Shown one piece after another: positions 16,484-26,010 of a stretch of DNA of 64,000 bases (position 1 is its first letter; each line of letters starts with the position of its first letter). Position numbers and translations under genes: made by a program. The notes beneath the pieces are model-generated. The model had not been told where the DNA came from. It saw only the letters and a program-made list of their open reading frames with translations, and ran no database searches. The DNA is taken from contig NZ_CP044222.1 of assembly GCF_008727795.1 (NCBI RefSeq), forward strand, positions 1,674,001 through 1,738,000. The letters are read 5' to 3'. The DNA comes from Nitrincola iocasae (GTDB lineage: Bacteria > Pseudomonadota > Gammaproteobacteria > Pseudomonadales > Balneatricaceae).

Positions 16484-18202
16484 ATGCTGATGGGTATTCG
16501 TTTCTGCAGTTTTTGGGTTGTTGTGTTACTTCTGCTTTTTGGATCGAATAGTATTGCGGCAGAAAAACCGCGTTCATTGAGTCAAGGTTGGGAGTATCGG
16601 TGGGGAGACTCCCCTATATCTGTTGAAGGTGTACCCGCCTGGGTCGTTGGGCAAGAGAGTGCGTCTGACTGGCACTCCATTGACTTTCCTTCTAATCCAC
16701 CTGACCGATCAGGACAGCAGCATATCTGGTATCGCATAGTGTTACCGGAACTGGATACCTATCTGGATCCGGTGTTGTATATCGACAGTATTGATCTTAT
16801 CGCTCAGGTTTATCTTGAAGATCAGCGTTTATATCAATTCGGTGAGTTTGATAATCAGGGACGAGGAAAATTTGCTGGTTGGCCCTGGCATATGATCAAG
16901 CTACCGAAAGACTCTGGTGGTAAAATACTCTATTTTCGTATCTATTCAGACTATATCGATATTGGGCTCTGGGGCCAGGTCAGTATTTTCGAACGTGCTG
17001 ACTTATTGCTGGATGTGCTGAATAACTCCCTCGAGAGTCTTCTCAGCAGTATCACTGCATTTTTGATCGCATTTCTGGCATTCACTCTGGCTATATTGAA
17101 GGGCCAACGTCGTCGGTTTTTTACGGTGGGTTTATTTTCCCTGGCTTCGGCGGGAATGCTGTTGGGTGAAAGTCCCGCACGTCAGCTATTGTTTGATGCT
17201 CCTTTGTTCTGGGTGTACCTGGCGGCAGGTTCGTATTATTTTTTGCCTGTGGCGATGGGAATGCTGCTGGCTCCTGCTTTTCAGGGACGCTCTCGTCTAT
17301 GGATGCGGCGCATTTGGCAGCTGCATTTGCTTTATCTGGTGATTGCTCTGGGCATTTCAGTACTGGGGTGGATCAATCTGTCGATTACCTTTCCGGTTTT
17401 TGATGGGCTTTTTGCGATTACTCTGTTTATTACTTTTGTGTTAATCGTAAAAAATATCTGGCATATACCGGCGGTGGATAAGTGTATTTTTATAGCTTAT
17501 GCGGTATTGGCTCTGTTACTACTCGAAGATATGGCCGTTGCACATGGCTTCCTGGATTGGAGACAGGTACCGGTGAGTTATGGCATCCTACTGTTCTCTG
17601 CCACCGTGGTATTAATTTCACTATTATATTTCAGTCATTTACAAGTTAAGTTGCGAATGCTGAATGAATCATTGGAAATGAAGGTCAAGGAGCGAACAGA
17701 AGCGCTGGAAAAGCTGTCCTATGAAGACAGTCTGACAGGACTAAAGAACCGTCGTTTTTTTGATGAATTTTTCAGTTTTCATGCGTCTACAGCCATACGC
17801 ACAGGTCTTCCTCTTACCTTGGCGATGTGTGACTTGGATTACTTCAAACAGTTTAATGATACCTACGGCCATCCGGCGGGTGATACGGCCCTTAAACTGT
17901 TTGCTGACCTATTAAGAAAGAATTTCAGAGAAACTGATCTTGTCTGTCGATTGGGCGGTGAAGAGTTTGTGATTTTAATGCCCAATACGGGCCGCCTTGA
18001 AGCTAAGGAGAAAATTCAGGCATTGCTAAACCAGGCAAGACAACAAGAAATATACCACGAAGGTCAGTCCTGCGGTTGTGTGTCGGTCTCGGCAGGGTTA
18101 GCCTGTTGGCCTGAGCAGACGGATGATCCAGATAGGCTGGTCATGCTGGCGGACAAAGCAATGTATGCTGCAAAAGAAGCGGGACGTGACCAAGTGGGGT
18201 AG
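16484..18202 (+). CDS. Membrane diguanylate cyclase with 7TMR-DISM sensor and GGDEF domain
   Basis: 572 residues. A signal peptide (about 1-26) is followed by a periplasmic beta-rich 7TMR-DISM-type domain (about 27-180), seven membrane helices (about 185-390), a short coiled coil (MKVKERTEALEKL) and a GGDEF domain (about 410-570). The active-site loop is GGEEF, a functional variant. The product-inhibition I-site RETD lies five residues before it. D-L-D-Y-F-K-Q-F-N-D-T-Y-G-H supplies metal and substrate residues. It makes c-di-GMP in response to an unknown periplasmic ligand, possibly a carbohydrate. Lying right after the broken EAL gene, it may once have been paired with it. ATG at 16490 is an alternative start. 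Confidence 0.88.
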   Translation: MLMGIRFCSFWVVVLLLLFGSNSIAAEKPRSLSQGWEYRWGDSPISVEGVPAWVVGQESASDWHSIDFPSNPPDRSGQQHIWYRIVLPELDTYLDPVLYIDSIDLIAQVYLEDQRLYQFGEFDNQGRGKFAGWPWHMIKLPKDSGGKILYFRIYSDYIDIGLWGQVSIFERADLLLDVLNNSLESLLSSITAFLIAFLAFTLAILKGQRRRFFTVGLFSLASAGMLLGESPARQLLFDAPLFWVYLAAGSYYFLPVAMGMLLAPAFQGRSRLWMRRIWQLHLLYLVIALGISVLGWINLSITFPVFDGLFAITLFITFVLIVKNIWHIPAVDKCIFIAYAVLALLLLEDMAVAHGFLDWRQVPVSYGILLFSATVVLISLLYFSHLQVKLRMLNESLEMKVKERTEALEKLSYEDSLTGLKNRRFFDEFFSFHASTAIRTGLPLTLAMCDLDYFKQFNDTYGHPAGDTALKLFADLLRKNFRETDLVCRLGGEEFVILMPNTGRLEAKEKIQALLNQARQQEIYHEGQSCGCVSVSAGLACWPEQTDDPDRLVMLADKAMYAAKEAGRDQVG

Positions 18203-18211
18203 GGGGGGAAC

Positions 18212-18247
18212 CTGTGTCTGCAGGGCCTGTATAGGGTGCAGACACAG
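18212..18247. terminator. Hairpin between convergent GGDEF and acyl-CoA synthetase genes
   Basis: CTGTGTCTGCA (18212-18222) and TGCAGACACAG (18237-18247) are perfect 11-bp inverted arms with a 14-base loop. They lie between two convergent genes. There is no T-run, but the position and perfect pairing suit a bidirectional transcription barrier. Confidence 0.6.
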
Positions 18248-18285
18248 ATATTACATCACCGATAGTACATTACTGCTTGAGAGGG

Positions 18286-19974
18286 TTATATATCTTCAAG
18301 CCCGAGTTCTTTCACCGAGATTTCCCGCATTTTGAACTTCTGGATTTTGCCAGTGACTGTCATCGGGAAGTTGTCGACAAACTTAAAGTAGCGTGGAATT
18401 TTGAAATGGGTGATTTTTCCCTTACAAAATTCACGCAAGGCTTCATCACTGATTTCCTCGACACCGGGTTGCAGCTTGATCCAGGCGATCAGTTCTTCAC
18501 CGAATTTCTTGTCGGGTATGCCGGTTACCTGCACTTCGGCGATTGACGGGTGAGTGTAGAGAAACTCTTCTACTTCTTTTGGGTAAATATTCTCACCGCC
18601 ACGAATCACCATATCCTTGATGCGGCCGACAATCTGAATATAACCTTCATCGTCCATGCTGGCCAGGTCTCCGGTATGCATCCAGTCGGCTTCATCTATC
18701 GCGTCGGCGGTGCCTTGATCATTATTCCAGTACTTCAGCATAACGCTGTAGCCCCGGGTACATAATTCACCGACTTCACCCCGGGGCAGAATGCTTCCGT
18801 TGCCTGGATCAATGATTTTGCTCTCAAGGTGTGGCTGGGTTCGACCGACGGTGGTGACACGCTTTTCCAGTGAATCCATGGCGCCGGTTTGCATGGAAAC
18901 CGGGCTGGTTTCGGTCATGCCGTAGGCTATCTGCACCTCTTTCATGTGCATTTTGTTGATGACCTGCTTCATCACTTCAGTCGGACAAAGCGATCCAGCC
19001 ATAATACCTGTGCGCAAACTGGATAAATCCATGCTGGCAAAATCCGGATGGCCGAGTTCTGCAATAAACATGGTGGGCACGCCATAGAGTGCGGTTGCAC
19101 GCTCCTGATGTACCGCTTTCAGTACCGACCCAGGCTCAAACCCTTCATCCGGATAGATCATGGTAGAGCCATGTGTCACACAGCCCAGATTACCCATAAC
19201 CATACCAAAGCAATGATAAAGCGGCACTGGTATCACCAGCCGGTCTTGTTCGGTAAAGCCCATACTTTCGGCAACAAAGTAGCCATTATTCAAAATATTA
19301 TGGTGTGATAGTGTGGCGCCTTTGGGGAAGCCGGTAGTGCCTGAGGTGTATTGAATATTGATGGCATCATCAAACTGCAATTCAGCCTGGGCCTCATCCA
19401 GAATTTCCTGCGGCATACTCTCGGCTAATGCCATGAAGTTCTGCCAGCGCCACATACCTGGATGCTTGTGATCATCCAGGTTGATGACCCCTTTGAGTAA
19501 CGGAAGTTTCTGTGAATCCAATTGGCCCTCGGCGCACATTTTTAATTCCGGAGCCAGTTCATACAGCATGCCCCGATAATCTGATGCTTTGAAACTGTCG
19601 GCGGTTACCAGGTAGCGGGATTCGGATTGATTCAGCGCATACTCGAGCTCGTGCGTACGGTAAGCCGGGTTAATATTCACCAAAATGGCACCGATTTTTG
19701 CCGTTGCAAACTGCGTCAGGGTCCATTCATAGCGATTGGGAGACCAGATGGCTACCCGGTCGCCGCGGCGAACACCGGCGGCCAGAAATGCACGGGCACA
19801 TAAGTTAACCTGGCTGTGCAGCTCTTTATAAGTCCAACGAATATTCTGATGTAGCACGATTAAGGCATCATTATCAGGGTAGCGGTTTACCGTAGCATCA
19901 AACATATCCCCAATGGTCATACCCAAAAGAGGCTTTTCGCTGGTACCGCTGGTATAGCTCGGTAGTGTTGGCAT
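18286..19974 (-). CDS. Acyl-CoA synthetase (AMP-forming) at the end of the liu operon
   Basis: 562 residues from ATG 19974, which has GGAG nine bases upstream; longer in-frame extension to 20082 would overlap the preceding gene and is less likely. It is an ANL-superfamily ligase: P-loop YTSGTTGFPKG, adenylate motif YGMTETSP, TGDLASMDDEGY hinge region, and the catalytic Lys in MTVTGKIQKFK near the C-terminus. It activates fatty or branched acids to acyl-CoA. It is the last gene of the leucine/isovalerate set, so an isovalerate-, acetoacetate- or medium-chain-related substrate is likely. Exact specificity cannot be read from sequence. Confidence 0.88.
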   Translation of the reverse strand: MPTLPSYTSGTSEKPLLGMTIGDMFDATVNRYPDNDALIVLHQNIRWTYKELHSQVNLCARAFLAAGVRRGDRVAIWSPNRYEWTLTQFATAKIGAILVNINPAYRTHELEYALNQSESRYLVTADSFKASDYRGMLYELAPELKMCAEGQLDSQKLPLLKGVINLDDHKHPGMWRWQNFMALAESMPQEILDEAQAELQFDDAINIQYTSGTTGFPKGATLSHHNILNNGYFVAESMGFTEQDRLVIPVPLYHCFGMVMGNLGCVTHGSTMIYPDEGFEPGSVLKAVHQERATALYGVPTMFIAELGHPDFASMDLSSLRTGIMAGSLCPTEVMKQVINKMHMKEVQIAYGMTETSPVSMQTGAMDSLEKRVTTVGRTQPHLESKIIDPGNGSILPRGEVGELCTRGYSVMLKYWNNDQGTADAIDEADWMHTGDLASMDDEGYIQIVGRIKDMVIRGGENIYPKEVEEFLYTHPSIAEVQVTGIPDKKFGEELIAWIKLQPGVEEISDEALREFCKGKITHFKIPRYFKFVDNFPMTVTGKIQKFKMREISVKELGLEDI

Positions 19975-20032
19975 AGTGCAGGCTCCATTATTTTTTTTAT
20001 GCAAAGAGGCTGATTCATGTAGGGGAAAGCAT

Positions 20033-20608
20033 TCAACGAAACTGGGCGTGATACTCCTGATTGGGTGCCATATCAACGGCAAGGGCGATGCGATTAGTCA
20101 TATTGTAGAAGCCAACCAGGTTACAGATATCCCAGATGCCCCGATCACTGAAACCCACATCTCGAAGGGGTTGGGCATTCTCAGGGGTTACTTCAGCAGG
20201 CTGGCGTGTCAGTCGGGAGGCGTAGTCGAGCATGGCCCGGTGGCGTGCAGACAGGTCAGCGCTACGATAATTCATCACCAGATGTTCGCCTAGCTGCGGA
20301 TCGCCACTGTAATTACGCACGGCGGCGCCATGTGCGGTAAGGCAGTAAAAGCACTTGTTTTCAGAAGAGACCACCACAGCAATCATTTCACGCTCAAGTG
20401 GGGTGAGTTCACTTTCACCAAACATGAGCTCATTATAAAAGCGAGTGAATACATCCAGTTGCTCAAGGTTTTGACTGTATGCCGTTAAGACGTTAGGGAT
20501 CAGTCCCAGTTTTTCACGACACTTGTCAAAATAGGTCTGTACCTGTTCAGGCAGTTGATCCCGGGTCGGGATCGGTAGATCCAGTGCGGTAATTTTATTT
20601 TTGTTCAT
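20033..20608 (-). CDS. AhpD-like carboxymuconolactone-decarboxylase-family protein
   Basis: 191 residues from ATG 20608 (GGGAG ribosome site). The peroxidase-related AhpD signature is present: a Cys-x-x-Cys pair in NKCFYCLTAHGA followed by His. Family members are alkylhydroperoxidase-like antioxidants or unexplained 'peroxidase-related enzymes'. The start lies inside the end of the HMG-CoA lyase gene (14-base overlap), so the two are translationally coupled. No such step exists in leucine breakdown. It could protect CoA thiols or dispose of peroxides produced by flavin oxidation, but this is conjecture. Confidence 0.82.
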   Translation of the reverse strand: MNKNKITALDLPIPTRDQLPEQVQTYFDKCREKLGLIPNVLTAYSQNLEQLDVFTRFYNELMFGESELTPLEREMIAVVVSSENKCFYCLTAHGAAVRNYSGDPQLGEHLVMNYRSADLSARHRAMLDYASRLTRQPAEVTPENAQPLRDVGFSDRGIWDICNLVGFYNMTNRIALAVDMAPNQEYHAQFR

Positions 20609-21509
20609 GCTGTGCTCCCAGAGCAAGGGCAACTTTGGAGCCGTTAGCGCGTTTGAGCTGACGGGTAATCCAGTCACCGGTATTAATCAGATCCTGCAGG
20701 TTGATGCCGGTTTCTATGCCTAGCCCCTGAAGTAAATACAGCACATCTTCAGTGGCAACATTACCGGATGCACCGCGGGCATAAGGGCAACCACCCAGAC
20801 CGGCGACGGAGGCATCAACAACGGCCAGCCCCTCTTCAAGAACCGCATATAGGTTGCCAATAGCCTGTCCATAGGTGTCATGAAAATGTGCAGCCAGATT
20901 GTTCATCGGTATATCCCGATTAACGGCTTCAAGCATGCGTTTGGCTTTTAAGGGCGTACCCACCCCGATGGTGTCGCCAAGCGAAATTTCATAGCAGCCC
21001 ATGGCGTAAAGAGCGTTAGCAACCTGGGCAACCTGTTTGGGATCGACGTCGCCCTGATAAGGACAACCCATCACGGTGGATACATACCCCCGGACCTTGA
21101 TGCCTTTATTGCGTGCCGCTTCCAGGACTGGCTCAAAACGTGCCAGGCTTTCTGCAATGGAACAGTTGATATTTTTTTGCGTAAAGGCTTCAGAAGCAGC
21201 ACTGAATACGGCGATCTCATCAACTTCGGCGGCAAACGCTGACTCTACCCCTTTAAGATTCGGGGTAAGCGCGGCATAGGTAACGCCGGCCTTACGGGTG
21301 ATACCGGCCATAACCTCACTGGCATCACCCATCTGTGGTACCCATTTTGGTGAGACAAAACTGGCGGCTTCAATATGGCTCAAACCGCAGGCGCTCAAGC
21401 GGTTGATCAGCTCAATTTTAACCGCTGTTGTGATGAGTTCGCCGGGCTCATTCTGTAGCCCATCGCGGGGGCTCATCTCAAAGACACGTACCTGGGAGGG
21501 GAAGCTCAT
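20595..21509 (-). CDS. liuE: Hydroxymethylglutaryl-CoA lyase
   Basis: 304 residues. TIM-barrel lyase of the HMGL family: the opening motif MSPRDGLQNE (12-21) carries the catalytic Arg-Asp, the metal ligands lie in AAHFHDTYGQ, and the signature GLGGCPYARGASGN contains the active-site Cys. It splits HMG-CoA to acetoacetate and acetyl-CoA, the last step of leucine breakdown. The ATG overlaps the liuD stop (ATGA). Mitochondrial and bacterial HMG-CoA lyases have this length. Confidence 0.95.
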   Translation of the reverse strand: MSFPSQVRVFEMSPRDGLQNEPGELITTAVKIELINRLSACGLSHIEAASFVSPKWVPQMGDASEVMAGITRKAGVTYAALTPNLKGVESAFAAEVDEIAVFSAASEAFTQKNINCSIAESLARFEPVLEAARNKGIKVRGYVSTVMGCPYQGDVDPKQVAQVANALYAMGCYEISLGDTIGVGTPLKAKRMLEAVNRDIPMNNLAAHFHDTYGQAIGNLYAVLEEGLAVVDASVAGLGGCPYARGASGNVATEDVLYLLQGLGIETGINLQDLINTGDWITRQLKRANGSKVALALGAQHEQK

Positions 21510-23509
21510 GGTGCAGCATCCTCTTCAGTGGCATCACTGGTCACAGAAAGCAGTTCAGCCCCTTCAGATACCATCTCGCCTTCCTTGAAATAGATTTCAT
21601 CAACCACACCGTCCAGCGGTGCTTTAATGGCATGCTCCATTTTCATGGCTTCCATAATCACCAGGGTCTGGCCCGCTTTGACTGCATCTCCGGGTTGGAC
21701 CATAACGGCGACTACAGAGCCATTCATCGGTGCGGTTAAGCTACCTTCAGCCTCGATATCGTCCTGGCCGTAGGTCTCTTCATGGGCTTCACAGTGAAAC
21801 GACTCGCCTTCATGGAAGATAACCAGTTCCTTGTCTTTTTGGGTGACATGCACACTGATACGGTGGCCGTTGATGACTGCTTTTAACTGATCACCACTGA
21901 GTTCGGCATGCAGGGTGTAGAGGCTGTCAGCAACACGTACTTCATAGTGCTGATCCTTTTCCAGCACTTTTAATTCATAGACTTGATCATCCACCTTGAG
22001 TGCGAGTGGCTTGGCGTATTCCGAGTTCAGCCGCCAGCTATTCTGGTGCGCAAAGGGCGACCAGCGATCTTCATTGTTGGGGTTGTTGCTGCGGGTTTGT
22101 TCCAGCAAGTAGCCAGCTGCAAGAACCAGCGCTCTGTGAAGACCCAATTTGGGTGGCGGAAACAACAGGGCACGGTGCTTTTCGATAAAGCCGGTATCCA
22201 GATCAGCTTCACGAAAGGGTTGTGCATCGGCCAGAGCATGCAGAAAGCGGATATTGGTTTTAACCCCGTTTATGCGGTATTGCTCCAGTGCTTGTACCAT
22301 CCGGTTAATGGCTTGATCACGGTTTTCATCCCAAACGATCAGTTTTGCGATCATGGGGTCGTAATGAATACTGACTTCATCACCCTCGACAACGCCGGTA
22401 TCAACCCGAACATGAGCGCTTTCATCAGGGGTGCGCAAATAATCCAGTCGACCTGTAGCGGGTAAAAAGTCATTATCCGGGTCTTCAGCATAAATACGTG
22501 CTTCCAGGGCATGCCCCCGAATGCGGATTTCATCTTGCTTCAAGGGCAGGGGAGCCCCTTCTGCAACCCGTAGCTGCCATTCCACCAGGTCTTGTCCGGT
22601 GACCATTTCTGTCACCGGATGTTCTACCTGCAGCCGGGTATTCATTTCCATAAAGAAAAATGAACCATCAACGTCGTATAAAAATTCAACGGTACCGGCA
22701 CCGACATAATGAATGGCCTGGGCTGCCTTGACGGCCGCGTCACCCATGGCTTTACGGGTTTCGCAGGAAAGCCCTGGTGCGGGTGCTTCTTCAAGCACTT
22801 TTTGATGACGCCGTTGCACCGAGCAGTCACGTTCTGCCAAGTAGACACCTTGACCCTGGCTGTCACAAAATACCTGAATTTCAACATGGCGTGGCTGGGT
22901 TAAATAACGCTCCAGCAGCATGTCGGGGTTACCAAAGGCGTTCTTGGCTTCACGTCGGGCAGCTGACAGGGCTTCATCAAACTCTTCAATCTGATTCACC
23001 ACACGCATCCCCTTGCCACCACCGCCTGCAACCGCTTTGAGTAGTAGCGGGAAGCCGCACTTGAGCGCTTCAGCCCGTAGGGTTTCCACATCCTGAGCGG
23101 CACCATGGTAGCCGGGAACCAAAGGAACCCCCGCTTTTTCCATAATCGCTTTGGCGGCGGATTTTGAACCCATGGCGGCTATCGCTGAGGCGGGCGGGCC
23201 GATAAATACCAGTCCGTTTTGGCTGCAGGCTTCGGCAAAGTCGGTGTTTTCTGAGAGAAAGCCATAACCGGGATGGATAGCCTGCGCACCACTTTGTAAG
23301 GCTATCTGGATAATTTTGTCGGCACGTAAATAGCTTTCATTACTGGGCGCTGGTCCGAGTAGAAAGGCTTCATCTGCCAGCGCCACATGGCGGGCATCAC
23401 GATCAGCTTCCGAGTAAACAGCAACACAACGAATACCCAGGCGATGGGCTGTCTGGATTACCCGGCAAGCGATCTCGCCACGATTGGCTATGAGGATTTT
23501 ACTGAACAT
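21506..23509 (-). CDS. liuD: Methylcrotonyl-CoA carboxylase, biotin-containing alpha subunit
   Basis: 667 residues. Biotin carboxylase domain (about 1-450): FSKILIANRGEIACRV start, ATP-grasp Gly-rich loop KAVAGGGGKGMR, and EMNTRLQVEHPVTE. A linking domain (about 460-580) is followed by a biotinyl domain whose EAMKMEH carries the biotinylated Lys near residue 623. With LiuB it carboxylates 3-methylcrotonyl-CoA to 3-methylglutaconyl-CoA. The subunit could belong to another acyl-CoA carboxylase, but the liu gene order fixes the role. Start and preceding stop share bases (TAATG). Confidence 0.94.
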   Translation of the reverse strand: MFSKILIANRGEIACRVIQTAHRLGIRCVAVYSEADRDARHVALADEAFLLGPAPSNESYLRADKIIQIALQSGAQAIHPGYGFLSENTDFAEACSQNGLVFIGPPASAIAAMGSKSAAKAIMEKAGVPLVPGYHGAAQDVETLRAEALKCGFPLLLKAVAGGGGKGMRVVNQIEEFDEALSAARREAKNAFGNPDMLLERYLTQPRHVEIQVFCDSQGQGVYLAERDCSVQRRHQKVLEEAPAPGLSCETRKAMGDAAVKAAQAIHYVGAGTVEFLYDVDGSFFFMEMNTRLQVEHPVTEMVTGQDLVEWQLRVAEGAPLPLKQDEIRIRGHALEARIYAEDPDNDFLPATGRLDYLRTPDESAHVRVDTGVVEGDEVSIHYDPMIAKLIVWDENRDQAINRMVQALEQYRINGVKTNIRFLHALADAQPFREADLDTGFIEKHRALLFPPPKLGLHRALVLAAGYLLEQTRSNNPNNEDRWSPFAHQNSWRLNSEYAKPLALKVDDQVYELKVLEKDQHYEVRVADSLYTLHAELSGDQLKAVINGHRISVHVTQKDKELVIFHEGESFHCEAHEETYGQDDIEAEGSLTAPMNGSVVAVMVQPGDAVKAGQTLVIMEAMKMEHAIKAPLDGVVDEIYFKEGEMVSEGAELLSVTSDATEEDAAP

Positions 23510-24369
23510 TATTCTTCTTCTCCGGTTCCAGTTTCGACGGCCAGTTTGGACGGCCAGTTTGGACGGCGTTTGTTCAGGAAAGCACTGAGTCCTTCCTGCC
23601 CTTCATCACTGACACGTATATCGGCAATCCGCTGCGTGGTTACATCAATGACCTGTTTGGATATAGGCAGGTGACTGACGGCAAAAATCAGTGATTTAGC
23701 CGCTTGCATGGCCTGAGGGCTGTTCTGCTTAAGTTGCGCTATAAAGCCTTGCGCCGCTTCAGATAAATTGGCGGCGCTTTCTACGACCTGATGAACCAGG
23801 CCAAAGCTCTGAGCCGTGTCGGCATCAAAGACTTCGGCACTGATAAAATAACGCCTTGCCTGGCGCTCCCCGATAGCCCGGATCACATAAGGGCTAATCA
23901 CGGCTGGAATCAGACCGATTTTGACCTCACTCAGGCAAAAGCGTGCATCGCGACTGGCGATGACCAGATCGCAACAAGCCGCCAGGCCCACCGCACCGCC
24001 ATAGGCCGCACCCTGAATCAGACCGATCACCGGTTTGCTGAAGTGGTTGAGCTTGTCCATCAATCGGGCCAGCTCACCCGCGTCAGTGAGGTTTTCGGCG
24101 TGACTATTGCCAGCCATGCGTTTCATCCAGCCCAAGTCAGCACCGGCTGAAAAATGCTTACCTTCGGATCGCAGCAGTAGCATATGCAGACTGGCATTTT
24201 GCTCAGCTTCATCGAGTTTCTCGATCAAGGCGGCAATCATGGAGTCATCAAAAGCGTTGTGCTTCTCTGGACGGTTCAGTACCAGTTCGGCAACCCCTTC
24301 GCCCAGATAGTGAAGGCTAACGCTTTCTATCGTTGCAGAATGAGTTTTGGAATGAGTTGTAGACATCAT
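23509..24369 (-). CDS. liuC: Methylglutaconyl-CoA hydratase
   Basis: 286-residue crotonase-fold protein. Oxyanion-hole regions FSAGADLGWMKRM and GAAYGGAVGLAACCDLVIA are visible, followed by CLSEVKIGLIPAVISPYV. It hydrates 3-methylglutaconyl-CoA to HMG-CoA. The assignment within the large enoyl-CoA hydratase family comes from its place between the two carboxylase subunits. A strong GGAGG site precedes tandem ATGs, and the gene begins nine bases after liuB. Confidence 0.9.
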   Translation of the reverse strand: MMSTTHSKTHSATIESVSLHYLGEGVAELVLNRPEKHNAFDDSMIAALIEKLDEAEQNASLHMLLLRSEGKHFSAGADLGWMKRMAGNSHAENLTDAGELARLMDKLNHFSKPVIGLIQGAAYGGAVGLAACCDLVIASRDARFCLSEVKIGLIPAVISPYVIRAIGERQARRYFISAEVFDADTAQSFGLVHQVVESAANLSEAAQGFIAQLKQNSPQAMQAAKSLIFAVSHLPISKQVIDVTTQRIADIRVSDEGQEGLSAFLNKRRPNWPSKLAVETGTGEEE

Positions 24370-24378
24370 CAGCCTCCG

Positions 24379-25986
24379 CTACATCCGGAACACGCCAAAG
24401 CGTGTTTCTTCTTTAGGACGATTCAGGGTAGCAGACAGGCTCAGTGCAATAACTTCGCGGGTCTGCGCAGGATCTATGACACCATCATCCCAGAGTCGAC
24501 CGCTGGCATAATAGGGGTGGCCCTGATGCTCATAGGTATCCACGATGGGTTGTTTAAACTGGGCTTCCTCTTCGCTGGACCAGGATTTACCGTTGCGCTC
24601 CAGACTCTCGCGCCGCACTGTCGCCATCACGCCAGCAGCCTGTTCGCCACCCATAACCGAGATGCGTGCGTTGGGCCACATCCACAGAAAGTCCGGATTA
24701 TAGGCACGTCCACACATGCCGTAGTTACCGGCTCCAAAGCTGCCACCGATCAACACCGTGATTTTGGGCACATTGGCACAGGCAACGGCCATAACCATTT
24801 TTGCGCCATGCTTGGCAATGCCTTCTGCTTCATATTTGCGACCAACCATAAAGCCGGTAATATTTTGCAAGAACAGCAGGGGGATATTGCGCTGACAGCA
24901 CAGCTCAATAAAGTGAGCACCTTTCTGGGCTGATTCGGTAAACAGAATACCGTTATTGGCAATAATGCCGACCGGGTAGCCATGAATATGGGCAAACCCA
25001 GTGACCAGTGTGGCGCCGTAAAGCTGTTTGAATTCGTCAAATTCCGAGCCATCCACCAGACGGGCGATTACTTCACGTACATCGAAGGGTTTGCGCAGGT
25101 CGGTGCCGACAATGCCGTAGAGTTCATCGGCATCATAGATGGGTGGTTTCGGCTGGCACACCGCTATGTCGAGTTGCTTTTTACGGTTCAGATTGGCAAT
25201 ACAGCGTCGCGCTATTTGCAGCGCATGTTGATCATTTTCTGCATAATGATCAGCAACACCGGAAATTTTACAGTGAACATCCGCCCCACCCAGATCTTCG
25301 GCGCTAACCACTTCACCAGTCGCCGCTTTGACCAGCGGTGGTCCAGCCAGAAAGATCGTACCCTGATCACGCACTATAATGGATTCATCCGCCATAGCGG
25401 GAACATAGGCCCCACCAGCCGTACATAGTCCCATAACAACCGCTACCTGAGGGATACCTTTGGCTGACATGCGTGCCTGATTATAGAAAATCCGGCCAAA
25501 GTGGTCCCGGTCAGGAAACACTTCATCCTGGCGTGGCAAGTTGGCACCACCGGAATCAACCAGGTAAATGCAGGGTAGGTGGTTTTGTTCGGCAATTTCC
25601 TGAGCGCGCAGGTGTTTTTTTACCGTCAGAGGGTAATAAGTGCCCCCTTTAACTGTCGCATCATTGGCAATAATCATGCACTCAATACCCGACACACGAC
25701 CGACTCCGGCAATCAATCCTGCGGCAGGTACGTCTTCATCATAAACCTTATAGGCAGCAAGCTGCGATAACTCCAGAAAGGGGGAGCCATCATCAATTAA
25801 CCGGTTGATACGCTCGCGGGGCAAGAGTTTACCGCGCGCCAGGTGTCTGGCTTGATAGTCGGCGCCACCCCCTTGCTGAATTGTAGCAATTTTAGCTTTG
25901 AGATCGGTGACAGCAGCTGACATGGCATCTGCTTTGGCCCTGAACTCGTCGGAACGGGCATTTATTTTTGTTTGCAGAATCGGCAT
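24379..25986 (-). CDS. liuB: Methylcrotonyl-CoA carboxylase, carboxyltransferase beta subunit
   Basis: 535 residues with two crotonase-like carboxyltransferase domains (N about 30-280, C about 290-520). Characteristic stretches are YLVDSGGANLPRQDEVFPD, CTAGGAYVPAM, GGSFGAGNYGMCGRAY and FLWMWPNARISVMGGEQA. It transfers CO2 from biotin on LiuD to 3-methylcrotonyl-CoA. The VDSGGA and QDEVFPD segments are typical of MCC rather than propionyl-CoA carboxylase. GGGAG precedes the ATG, 24 bases after liuA. Confidence 0.95.
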   Translation of the reverse strand: MPILQTKINARSDEFRAKADAMSAAVTDLKAKIATIQQGGGADYQARHLARGKLLPRERINRLIDDGSPFLELSQLAAYKVYDEDVPAAGLIAGVGRVSGIECMIIANDATVKGGTYYPLTVKKHLRAQEIAEQNHLPCIYLVDSGGANLPRQDEVFPDRDHFGRIFYNQARMSAKGIPQVAVVMGLCTAGGAYVPAMADESIIVRDQGTIFLAGPPLVKAATGEVVSAEDLGGADVHCKISGVADHYAENDQHALQIARRCIANLNRKKQLDIAVCQPKPPIYDADELYGIVGTDLRKPFDVREVIARLVDGSEFDEFKQLYGATLVTGFAHIHGYPVGIIANNGILFTESAQKGAHFIELCCQRNIPLLFLQNITGFMVGRKYEAEGIAKHGAKMVMAVACANVPKITVLIGGSFGAGNYGMCGRAYNPDFLWMWPNARISVMGGEQAAGVMATVRRESLERNGKSWSSEEEAQFKQPIVDTYEHQGHPYYASGRLWDDGVIDPAQTREVIALSLSATLNRPKEETRFGVFRM

Positions 25987-26010
25987 GGTTAAGCTCCCAG
26001 TGAAAAGCCA

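Noticed and set aside
24184..24933. A 249-codon + strand frame opposite liuC/liuB
   Set aside because: Opposite strand encodes well-conserved crotonase and carboxyltransferase motifs; no ribosome site and no recognisable protein here.
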